Under the pieces are notes generated by a model. The model saw nothing but the letters and a program-made list of their open reading frames with translations, was not told the origin of the DNA and made no database searches. A stretch of 5,417 bases of DNA. It comes from Ramlibacter sp. (GTDB lineage Bacteria > Pseudomonadota > Gammaproteobacteria > Burkholderiales > Burkholderiaceae_C). Each line of letters begins with the position of its first letter. Position 1 is the first letter of the stretch. The stretch is from assembly GCA_021156245.1 (NCBI GenBank), contig JAJNBO010000212.1, forward strand, positions 1-5,417, given 5' to 3'. Made by a program: the position numbers and the translations under genes. Shown piece by piece: positions 1-5,417 of this stretch.

Positions 1-399
1 CCGGCTGCCGTCGACGGCGCGCACCTTGTGGGCGCCGACACCCTGCGGCGTGCCGCCCGCAGGCACCGCCGTCCACAGCGCGCCGCGATAGCGCACCGTT
101 GCCGTGTTGTCGGCTGCCCAGGCCTCCACCTGCACCGGCTCCCCCGCGTCGAAGTCGAGGTTGCTCCCCATGCCGGCGCCGGCTTGTCCGCGTCCGCGCA
201 GGAAATGCCAGGCCACGACCGCGCCGCCACCGACGAGGGCGGCGGCGACTATCTGCAGCGGCATCGAAGCGCCGGCATGCGCGGCAAGCGCCCCGGCCAC
301 CAGGCCGACGGCGAGCATCAGCAGGTAGAAGGTGCCCGTCAACAGTTCCGCGGCCACGGCCGCACCGGCGAGCAGCCACCACAGAGTCGAGTCAGCCAT
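1..399 (-). CDS. NfeD-like membrane protein, 3' end outside the window
   Basis: The reverse strand reads 133 codons without a stop, from ATG at 399-397 to the window edge, starting MADSTLWWLLAGAAVAAELL. Three hydrophobic segments lie at about residues 6-20, 23-42 and 47-67, with little between them. A soluble, beta-rich stretch from about residue 80 onward (NLDFDAGEPVQVEAW, then VRYRGALWTAV) fits the OB-fold domain of the short NfeD family. Family members of this size are about 140-150 residues, so only about 10-15 residues should be missing. Short NfeD proteins are known to work with SPFH/stomatin-type proteins at the inner membrane, and the partner is often the next gene; here it would lie beyond position 1. 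The start is supported by a purine-rich AAAGGGGA (410-403) just upstream. The family call rests on topology and motif memory; the cellular role is inferred. Confidence 0.85.
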   Translation of the reverse strand, partial: MADSTLWWLLAGAAVAAELLTGTFYLLMLAVGLVAGALAAHAGASMPLQIVAAALVGGGAVVAWHFLRGRGQAGAGMGSNLDFDAGEPVQVEAWAADNTATVRYRGALWTAVPAGGTPQGVGAHKVRAVDGSR

Positions 400-402
400 A
401 AG

Positions 403-410
403 TCCCCTTT
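403..410 (-). promoter_or_regulatory. Ribosome binding site of the NfeD-like gene
   Basis: On the reverse strand AAAGGGGA ends three bases before the ATG at 399-397. It is a G-rich Shine-Dalgarno variant rather than a perfect AGGAGG and its spacing is on the short side. It is the only such site near the start and supports that ATG. Confidence 0.5.
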
Positions 411-425
411 GGCGGGAATGTAGGC

Positions 426-464
426 GAAATCGGGACGCCGGCCCATGAGCCTGCCCCGGATTTC
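426..464. repeat. Imperfect inverted repeat / hairpin between divergent genes
   Basis: GAAATC (426-431) is matched by its exact reverse complement GATTTC (459-464). Inside, GGG (432-434) can pair with CCC (455-457) after one bulged G (458), C436-G453 and a G437-T452 wobble can continue the stem, and GGC (440-442) pairs with GCC (449-451) around a loop of about six bases. All arms are centred near position 445, between the starts of the NfeD-like gene (399) and the decarboxylase (512). It could be an operator for a dimeric regulator, a leader hairpin in either transcript, or chance in GC-rich DNA. No long T run follows on either strand, so an intrinsic terminator is less likely. Confidence 0.4.
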
Positions 465-511
465 ATACACTTCGCCCCTTTGCCGCCTTTTTCGCCCTGG
501 ACCGCCTGCCC
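465..511 (+). promoter_or_regulatory. Pyrimidine-rich leader of the decarboxylase, no clear Shine-Dalgarno site
   Basis: The 47 bases before the decarboxylase ATG are strongly C/T-biased, with runs such as CGCCCCTTTGCCGCC and CCTTTTTCGCCC. No AGGAGG-like purine run stands at 5-10 bases from the ATG; the nearest purines are in CTGGACC (497-503). A TACACT hexamer (466-471) matches 4 of 6 bases of a -10 box, but I see no good -35 partner, so the promoter is not resolved. Translation may rely on weak pairing, on ribosomal protein S1 binding to the unstructured C/U tract, or on a very short leader. Confidence 0.3.
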
Positions 512-2776
512 ATGAAGTTCCGTTTCCCCATCGTCATCATCGACGAAGACTACCGCTCGGAGAACACCTCCGGCCTGGGCATCCGCGCCCTGGCGCAGGC
601 GATCGAGGCCGAAGGCTCCGAGGTGCTGGGCGTCACCAGCTACGGCGACCTGTCGCAGTTCGCGCAGCAGCAAAGCCGCGCCAGCGCCTTCATCCTGTCC
701 ATCGACGACGAGGAATTCACGCCCGGCCCCGACCTGGACCCCGCGGTGGTCAGCCTGCGCAGCTTCATCTCGGAGGTGCGCCGCAAGAACCCGGACGTGC
801 CGATCTACGTCTATGGCGAGACCAAGACCTCGCAGCACCTGCCCAACGACATCCTGCGGGAGCTCCACGGCTTCATCCACATGTACGAGGACACGCCGGA
901 GTTCATGGCGCGCCACATCCTGCGGGAAGCCCGTTCCTATCTCGAAGGGATCCAGCCGCCGTTCTTCAAGGCGCTGCTGGACTACGCAGAAGACGGGTCC
1001 TACTCCTGGCATTGCCCCGGGCATTCCGGCGGCGTCGCCTTCCTGAAGAGCCCGGTCGGCCAGATGTTCCACCAGTTCTTCGGCGAGAACATGCTGCGGG
1101 CGGACGTCTGCAATGCGGTGGACGAGCTGGGGCAACTGCTCGATCACACCGGCCCGGTGGCGGCAAGCGAGCGCAACGCGGCCCGCATCTTCAACGCCGA
1201 CCACTGCTTCTTCGTCACCAACGGCACCAGCACGTCCAACAAGATGGTCTGGCACCACGAGGTGGCGCCGGGCGACGTGGTGGTGGTGGACCGCAACTGC
1301 CACAAGTCCATCCTGCATTCGATCATCATGACCGGGGCCATCCCGGTCTTCCTGAAGCCGACGCGCAACCACTTCGGCATCATCGGACCGATCCCGCAGA
1401 GCGAGTTCACGCCCGAGGCGATCCAGGCCAAGATCAAGGCCAACCCGCTGCTGGCCGGCGTGGACCCGGAGGCGGTCAAGCCGCGCATCCTGACGCTCAC
1501 GCAGTCCACCTACGACGGCGTCCTGTACAACACCGAGACCATCAAGAACATGCTGGATGGCTACGTGGAGGCGCTGCACTTCGACGAAGCCTGGCTGCCC
1601 CACGCGTGCTTCCATCCCTTCTACGGCAGCTTCCATGCCATGGGCAAGAAGCGGGCGCGGCCGCAGAAGTCGCTGGTGTACTCCACCCAGTCCATCCACA
1701 AGCTGCTGGCCGGCATCAGCCAGGCCAGCCACGTGCTGGTGCAGGACGCGGAGGAGAACAAGCTGGACCGCCACCTCTTCAACGAGGCGTTCCTGATGCA
1801 CACCTCCACCAGCCCGCAGTACGCCATCATCGCCAGCTGCGACGTGGCGGCGGCCATGATGGAGCCGCCCGGCGGCACTGCCCTGGTGGAAGAGTCGATC
1901 ATGGAAGCCCTCGACTTCCGCCGCGCCATGCGCAAGGTGGAAAAGGAATACGGCAAGGACTGGTGGTTCAAGGTCTGGGGCCCCGACAAGCTGGTGGACG
2001 AGGGCATCGGCCGCGCCGACGACTGGATCATCAAGGGCGAGGCGCGCACCGCCAAGTGGCACGGTTTCGGCAACCTGGCCGAAGGCTTCAACATGCTGGA
2101 CCCGATCAAGTCCACCATCGTCACGCCCGGCCTCGACCTGAACGGCAAGTTCGCCAAGACCGGCATCCCGGCCTCGATCGTCACCAAGTTCCTGGCGGAG
2201 CATGGCGTGATCGTGGAGAAGACCGGCCTCTACAGCTTCTTCATCCTGTTCACCATCGGCATCACCAAGGGCCGCTGGAACACGCTGCTGTCCGCGCTGC
2301 AGCAGTTCAAGGACGACTACGAGAAGAACCAGCCGATGTGGCGGATCCTCCCGGAGTTCTGCCAGCGCTTCCCGCGCTACGAACGCATGGGCCTGCGGGA
2401 CCTGTGCCAGTACGTGCACGAGCTGTACGCCAAGTACGATATCGCGCGGCTGTCCACGGAGATCTACCTGAGCGACCTGCAGCCGGCCATGAAGCCGAGC
2501 GACGCCTTCGCCCACATCGCGCACCGCAAGACGGAGCGGGTCGAGATCGACGAACTGGAAGGGCGCATCACCACGGCCCTGATCACCCCGTACCCGCCGG
2601 GCATCCCGCTGCTGATCCCGGGCGAGGTGTTCAACAAGAAGATCGTGGACTACCTGAAGTTCGCCCGCGCCTTCAACCTGGAGTGCCCGGGTTTCGAGAC
2701 GGACATTCACGGCCTGGTGTCCGAGGTGGACGACAGCGGCAAGGTCCGCTACTTCGCGGACTGCGTGGAGCGGTAG
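512..2776 (+). CDS. Orn/Lys/Arg decarboxylase, PLP-dependent, AdiA/SpeC type
   Basis: This 754-residue protein belongs to the large bacterial fold-type I basic amino acid decarboxylases, which remove CO2 from ornithine, lysine or arginine to give putrescine, cadaverine or agmatine. Residues 1-125 form the flavodoxin/receiver-like wing domain. The PLP domain spans about 135-570, with PGHSGG (169-174), DHTG (211-214), NGTSTSNK (237-244, cofactor phosphate region), DRNCHKS (260-266), HFDEAW (356-361; Asp358 is the expected PLP ring-nitrogen partner) and SIHKLLAGISQAS, where Lys397 should carry the cofactor. The C-terminal domain follows from about 600 and includes PYPPGIP (693-699) and CPGFE (725-729). 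Length and motifs are closest to E. coli AdiA (about 756 residues) as I remember it. In Betaproteobacteria such proteins often act as biosynthetic ornithine decarboxylases, so the substrate is open. The next upstream in-frame stop is TGA 446-448, with no other ATG or GTG between, which fixes the start. The gene stands alone on its strand. Family certain, substrate not. Confidence 0.95.
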   Translation: MKFRFPIVIIDEDYRSENTSGLGIRALAQAIEAEGSEVLGVTSYGDLSQFAQQQSRASAFILSIDDEEFTPGPDLDPAVVSLRSFISEVRRKNPDVPIYVYGETKTSQHLPNDILRELHGFIHMYEDTPEFMARHILREARSYLEGIQPPFFKALLDYAEDGSYSWHCPGHSGGVAFLKSPVGQMFHQFFGENMLRADVCNAVDELGQLLDHTGPVAASERNAARIFNADHCFFVTNGTSTSNKMVWHHEVAPGDVVVVDRNCHKSILHSIIMTGAIPVFLKPTRNHFGIIGPIPQSEFTPEAIQAKIKANPLLAGVDPEAVKPRILTLTQSTYDGVLYNTETIKNMLDGYVEALHFDEAWLPHACFHPFYGSFHAMGKKRARPQKSLVYSTQSIHKLLAGISQASHVLVQDAEENKLDRHLFNEAFLMHTSTSPQYAIIASCDVAAAMMEPPGGTALVEESIMEALDFRRAMRKVEKEYGKDWWFKVWGPDKLVDEGIGRADDWIIKGEARTAKWHGFGNLAEGFNMLDPIKSTIVTPGLDLNGKFAKTGIPASIVTKFLAEHGVIVEKTGLYSFFILFTIGITKGRWNTLLSALQQFKDDYEKNQPMWRILPEFCQRFPRYERMGLRDLCQYVHELYAKYDIARLSTEIYLSDLQPAMKPSDAFAHIAHRKTERVEIDELEGRITTALITPYPPGIPLLIPGEVFNKKIVDYLKFARAFNLECPGFETDIHGLVSEVDDSGKVRYFADCVER

Positions 2777-2780
2777 GGCA

Positions 2781-2794
2781 GGGGCTCGGGCCCC
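2781..2794. terminator. GC hairpin in the convergent gap, possible bidirectional terminator
   Basis: GGGGC (2781-2785) and GCCCC (2790-2794) form a perfect five-base-pair stem around the four-base loop TCGG, within the 24 bases separating the stop codons of the decarboxylase (2776) and fabI (2801). The position suits a shared 3' end for converging transcripts. No T tract follows on either strand, so intrinsic termination is not proven and a Rho-dependent or purely stabilising role is equally possible. Confidence 0.4.
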
Positions 2795-2800
2795 GCGGCC

Positions 2801-3583
2801 TCACTCCTCGATGGCGATGGCGGTGTGGCTGAAGCCGCCGTCCACGTAGGTGATCTCCGCCGTCACGCCGCCCGCGAGGTCGCTCAGGAGGAAGGCGGCC
2901 ACGTTGCCGACGTCCTCGATCGTCACGTTGCGGCGGATCGGCGAGACGTCCGCCACCACCTTCAGCAGCTTGCTGAAATCCTTGATGCCGGAGGCGGCCA
3001 GGGTCTTGATGGGCCCGGCGCTGATGCCGTTCACCCGGACGCCCTTGGGACCCAGCGACCCCGCCAGGTAGCGGACCGAGGCTTCCAGCGAGGCCTTCGC
3101 CAGCCCCATCGTGTTGTAGTTCGGGACGATGCGGTCCGAGCCCAGGTAGGTGAGGGTCAGCAGGGCCGATTTGTCATTCAGGTACGGCAGGGCCGCCTTC
3201 GCCATCGCCGGGAAGCTGTAGGCGCTGATGTCATGGGCGATGCGGAACGATTCGCGCGAGAGCCCCTCCAAGAAGTCGCCGGCGATTGCTTCGCGCGGCG
3301 CGAACCCGATGCTGTGGACGAAGCCGTCGATCTTCGGCCAGGTGGCCGACAGGTCCCGGAACAGCTTATCGATCTGGGCGTCGTCGCCGACGTCGCAGTC
3401 GAACACCAGGCTGGAATTGAAGTCCGCCGCGAACTCCGTGATCCGGTCCTTGAAGCGCTCGCCGACGTAGCTGAAGGCGAGTTCGGCGCCTTGCGCATGG
3501 CACGCCTTGGCGATGCCGTAGGCGATCGACCGGTTCGACAGCACGCCGGTGATCAACAATTTCTTTCCAGACAGGAAGCCCAT
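2801..3583 (-). CDS. fabI: Enoyl-[acyl-carrier-protein] reductase (NADH) FabI
   Basis: The 260-residue protein catalyses the last step of each fatty acid elongation cycle, NADH-dependent reduction of trans-2-enoyl-ACP, in the cytoplasm. It is a short-chain dehydrogenase with a modified Rossmann fold: [20 protein letters not shown] is the cofactor-binding start, CDV (63-65) lies near the adenine pocket and SIGFAP (91-96) follows. The FabI catalytic set is present as Tyr146, Tyr156 and Lys163 (YNTMGLAK, Tyr-x6-Lys), in the same numbering as E. coli Fab[18 protein letters not shown] (188-203) is the substrate-binding loop and YVDGGFS (246-252) the usual C-terminal motif. The length is normal (E. 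coli 262). The frame stays open upstream to 3622, but MGFLSGK is the family start and is preceded by GAGAG at suitable spacing. It converges with the decarboxylase and diverges from the yejA-like gene 37 bases away. Gly93, Met159 and Phe203, positions altered in triclosan-resistant mutants, are wild type. Confidence 0.98.
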   Translation of the reverse strand: MGFLSGKKLLITGVLSNRSIAYGIAKACHAQGAELAFSYVGERFKDRITEFAADFNSSLVFDCDVGDDAQIDKLFRDLSATWPKIDGFVHSIGFAPREAIAGDFLEGLSRESFRIAHDISAYSFPAMAKAALPYLNDKSALLTLTYLGSDRIVPNYNTMGLAKASLEASVRYLAGSLGPKGVRVNGISAGPIKTLAASGIKDFSKLLKVVADVSPIRRNVTIEDVGNVAAFLLSDLAGGVTAEITYVDGGFSHTAIAIEE

Positions 3584-3620
3584 GGAACTCTCGCAAGTAA
3601 AAACTCGGCAGAATTGTCGC
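3582..3620 (+). promoter_or_regulatory. Divergent fabI / yejA-like leader with alternative upstream start
   Basis: The start codons chosen for fabI (3583, minus) and the solute-binding protein (3621, plus) are separated by only 37 bases, so at least one promoter must overlap the neighbouring coding sequence. An in-frame ATG at 3582-3584 would lengthen the solute-binding protein by 13 residues ([13 protein letters not shown]); it has AGGAAG (3573-3578) three bases upstream, although that run also encodes FabI residues. The region contains CTCGCA (3590-3595) matched by TGCGAG (3622-3627), and a perfect ten-base palindrome TCGCATGCGA (3617-3626) over the annotated ATG. No convincing -35/-10 pair was found on either strand. 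Confidence 0.35.
3588..3594 (-). promoter_or_regulatory. Ribosome binding site of fabI, deciding its start
   Basis: The reverse strand reads GCGAGAG followed by TTCC and the ATG at 3583-3581. The GAGAG core, four bases before the ATG, supports starting at MGFLSGK rather than at the in-frame ATG 13 codons upstream (3622-3620), whose added residues do not match the family. Confidence 0.55.
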
Positions 3621-5417
3621 ATGCGAGGTTTGCTTCTACTGCTGGCCTGGGCCGCGGCCCCGGCCGCCTGGGCCGCCCATGGGTACGCGCTCTGGGGCGA
3701 CCTGAAGTACCCGGCCGGTTTTTCGAACTTCTCCTATGTGAATCCGCAGGCCCCCAAGGGTGGGGAATTGCGCCTGGTGAGCAACCTGCGGTATTCCACT
3801 TTCGACAAGTACAACCCGTTCACGATCAAGGGCTCGCCCCCCGCATACCTGTCGGCGCTGATGTTCGACAGCCTGCTGGCCGGTGCCGCCGACGAGGTCG
3901 GCGCAGCCTACGGACTCCTGGCGGAAGACGTCGAAGTGCCGCCGGACGGGCTCTCGGCAACGTTCCGGCTGCGCCGCGACGCGCGCTTCCACAATGGCGA
4001 CCCGGTCCTTGCCGCGGACGTGAAGCATTCCTTCGACACGCTGCTCGGCCCGCATACGTCGCCCGCGTACAAGACGGTGCTGGAAGATCTGGTCGCGGTC
4101 GACCTGGTCGATGAGCGCACGGTACGTTTCCGGTTCAAGCGCAAGAACCGGGAGATGCCGCTCACGGTGGGCGGCCTTCCCATCTTCAGCCGCAAGTGGG
4201 GCATGGAGAACGGCAAGGCGAAGTCGTTCGACCAGGTGGTGATGGAAGTCCCCATCGGCAGCGGCCCCTACAAGATCGGGCCGGTCCGTTTCGGCAAGGA
4301 CATCACTTACGTCCGGGACCCCGATTACTGGGCGCGCAACGTGAACGTGCGCCGTGGAACGTCCAACTTCGACCGGATCACGGTCAAGATCTACACGGAT
4401 CCGACCGCGCGGCTGGAAGCGCTGAAGGCGGGCGAGTTCGACCTGATGCGCATCAACGTCTCGCGCGACTGGGCGCGCCAGATGACGGGCCGGAAGTTCA
4501 ACTCCGGAGAACTGGCCAAGGGGGAGTTCCGCCACCGGCTGCCCGCGGGATTCCAGAGCTACATCCTGAACACGCGCAATCCGAAGCTCAAGGACCCGCG
4601 TGTCCGCGAAGCTCTCGCCCTGGCCATGGACTTCGAGTACATGAACCGCCAGCTGTTCTACAACTCCTACCAGCGCGTGCAGGGCCTGTTTGGCAACACC
4701 GATTGCAAGTCCCAGGGCACGCCGGGTCCCGAAGAGCTCGCGTTGCTGGAGCCACTGCGCGGCAAGGTCCCGGACGCGGTCTTCGGTCCTGCCTATGAGC
4801 CGCCGCGCACGGACGGTTCCTCTTCACTCCGTGCCAACCTGCGAAAGGCGGCCGAACTCCTCAAACAGGCGGGCTGGGAAGTGCGGGACGGAGCGCTTCG
4901 CAATGCCAAGGACGAACCCCTGGTGCTGGAATACCTCGATAGCCAGGAAAGCGGCGCGCGCGTCATGACGCCCTGGATGAGGAACCTGGGCAAGCTCGGG
5001 GTCACGCTGAACTACCGGCCGGTGGACTTCGCCCTCTACCAGCAGCGCTTGCAGAAGAAGGAATTCGAGATCATCTCGCTGAACATTCTGGGCACCCACA
5101 CGCCGGGCCAGGATTACGTCGACCTGTTCGGCAGCAAGGCCGCCGACATCGAGGACTCCGGCAACTACACCGGCATCAAGAGCCCCGCCGTGGACGAACT
5201 CCTGCGGCGCATGACGAGCGCCGAGAGCAAGGCGGAATTGCTGCCCGCCTGCCGCGCGCTCGAGCGCGTCATCATGCACTCGCACATCCTCATCCCCCAG
5301 TGGACCGCCGGCACGCACCGGATGGTCTACAACGCCTGGCGGCTGCAGCCCACGCCGGCCATGCCTCCGTACAGCCAGGGCGAAGGCTGGGTGATCGACA
5401 CCTGGTGGTCACGCTCC
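3621..5417 (+). CDS. yejA: YejA-type extracellular solute-binding protein, family 5, 3' end outside the window
   Basis: 599 codons run without a stop to the window edge. The protein is the periplasmic binding component of a peptide-type ABC importer. It starts with a Sec signal peptide, [18 protein letters not shown], with an AWA-A cleavage site after about residue 18. [12 protein letters not shown] follows, typical of the YejA branch. The family 5 signature region is visible as [13 protein letters not shown] (115-127), then GSGPYKI (213-219), a YWARN...RRGTSNFD segment, and [20 protein letters not shown] (325-344), close to E. coli YejA as I recall it (604 residues). The final EGWVIDTWW corresponds to the YejA C-terminus, so only a short tail is missing. 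Yej systems import peptides, including microcin C in E. coli and peptidoglycan fragments in some Alphaproteobacteria; the ligand here is unknown. Genes for permeases YejB and YejE and ATPase YejF are expected downstream. No strong Shine-Dalgarno site precedes 3621, and ATG 3582 is an alternative start. Confidence 0.93.
   Translation, partial: MRGLLLLLAWAAAPAAWAAHGYALWGDLKYPAGFSNFSYVNPQAPKGGELRLVSNLRYSTFDKYNPFTIKGSPPAYLSALMFDSLLAGAADEVGAAYGLLAEDVEVPPDGLSATFRLRRDARFHNGDPVLAADVKHSFDTLLGPHTSPAYKTVLEDLVAVDLVDERTVRFRFKRKNREMPLTVGGLPIFSRKWGMENGKAKSFDQVVMEVPIGSGPYKIGPVRFGKDITYVRDPDYWARNVNVRRGTSNFDRITVKIYTDPTARLEALKAGEFDLMRINVSRDWARQMTGRKFNSGELAKGEFRHRLPAGFQSYILNTRNPKLKDPRVREALALAMDFEYMNRQLFYNSYQRVQGLFGNTDCKSQGTPGPEELALLEPLRGKVPDAVFGPAYEPPRTDGSSSLRANLRKAAELLKQAGWEVRDGALRNAKDEPLVLEYLDSQESGARVMTPWMRNLGKLGVTLNYRPVDFALYQQRLQKKEFEIISLNILGTHTPGQDYVDLFGSKAADIEDSGNYTGIKSPAVDELLRRMTSAESKAELLPACRALERVIMHSHILIPQWTAGTHRMVYNAWRLQPTPAMPPYSQGEGWVIDTWWSRS

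Noticed and set aside
28..423. Arg/Pro-rich plus-strand frames over the NfeD-like gene
   Set aside because: They are shadows of the minus-strand membrane protein, which shows hydrophobic segments, a ribosome binding site and family resemblance.
1277..1290. Short GTG repeat inside the decarboxylase
   Set aside because: It encodes the conserved VVVVD beta strand of the PLP domain, so it is explained by protein sequence and not a tandem repeat locus.
392..2710. A 772-codon open frame antisense to the decarboxylase
   Set aside because: Its codons are in register with the sense codons, so it stays open simply because the gene avoids TTA, CTA and TCA, which are rare in GC-rich genomes. The product is low-complexity, rich in Val, Leu, Arg, His and Gln, and shows no family motif.
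445..2832. A 795-codon open frame on the plus strand overlapping the decarboxylase in another phase
   Set aside because: The product is rich in Arg, Gly, Pro and Ala with no recognisable domain, as expected for an out-of-phase reading of GC-rich coding DNA. The 512-2776 frame has full family conservation.
3584..3622. N-terminal extension of FabI by 13 residues
   Set aside because: The added residues ([13 protein letters not shown]) are not found in the family, whereas MGFLSGK is the typical FabI start and has a GAGAG site before it.
2825..4114. A 429-codon plus-strand frame crossing fabI and the start of the yejA-like gene
   Set aside because: It reads the reverse of fabI codons in register and then continues out of frame in the solute-binding gene. 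It matches nothing I recognise and bridges two well-supported genes.
3636..4535. A 299-codon frame antisense to the yejA-like gene
   Set aside because: It is a composition-driven shadow of the solute-binding gene, with no domain or ribosome binding site to support it.

Overview
The window is GC-rich DNA with dense coding, almost no A/T-ending codons and four genes on alternating strands. The protein sequences resemble those of Betaproteobacteria, most likely Burkholderiales and perhaps the Comamonadaceae (Ramlibacter/Variovorax type). That placement is my inference from remembered homologues and codon usage, not from a search.

Layout: (1) 1-399, minus strand: the N-terminal 133 residues of an NfeD-like membrane protein whose 3' end lies outside the window. 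(2) 400-511: a divergent intergenic region holding an imperfect dyad/hairpin (426-464) and a pyrimidine-rich leader without a clear Shine-Dalgarno site. (3) 512-2776, plus strand: a complete 754-residue fold-type I PLP-dependent Orn/Lys/Arg decarboxylase that resembles the AdiA/SpeC group. (4) 2777-2800: a 24-base convergent gap containing a GC-rich hairpin. (5) 2801-3583, minus strand: a complete enoyl-ACP reductase, FabI. (6) 3584-3620: a very short divergent gap. (7) 3621-5417, plus strand: a nearly complete periplasmic solute-binding protein of family 5, YejA type, which reaches the window edge without a stop codon.

The four genes serve separate functions: membrane quality control or raft-type organisation (NfeD with an expected SPFH partner outside the window), polyamine synthesis or acid-stress decarboxylation, the last step of fatty acid elongation, and peptide uptake. 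The alternating strands mean that no two share a transcript inside the window. NfeD and the decarboxylase share a divergent promoter region, as do FabI and YejA. The YejA gene probably heads a yejABEF-like operon continuing to the right.

I found no mobile element, CRISPR array, tRNA, rRNA or toxin-antitoxin module, and no convincing undescribed system. The points most worth a second look are the two compact divergent regions, including a CCATGG palindrome that offers a start codon on both strands, and the receiver-like N-terminal wing and unassigned substrate of the decarboxylase.
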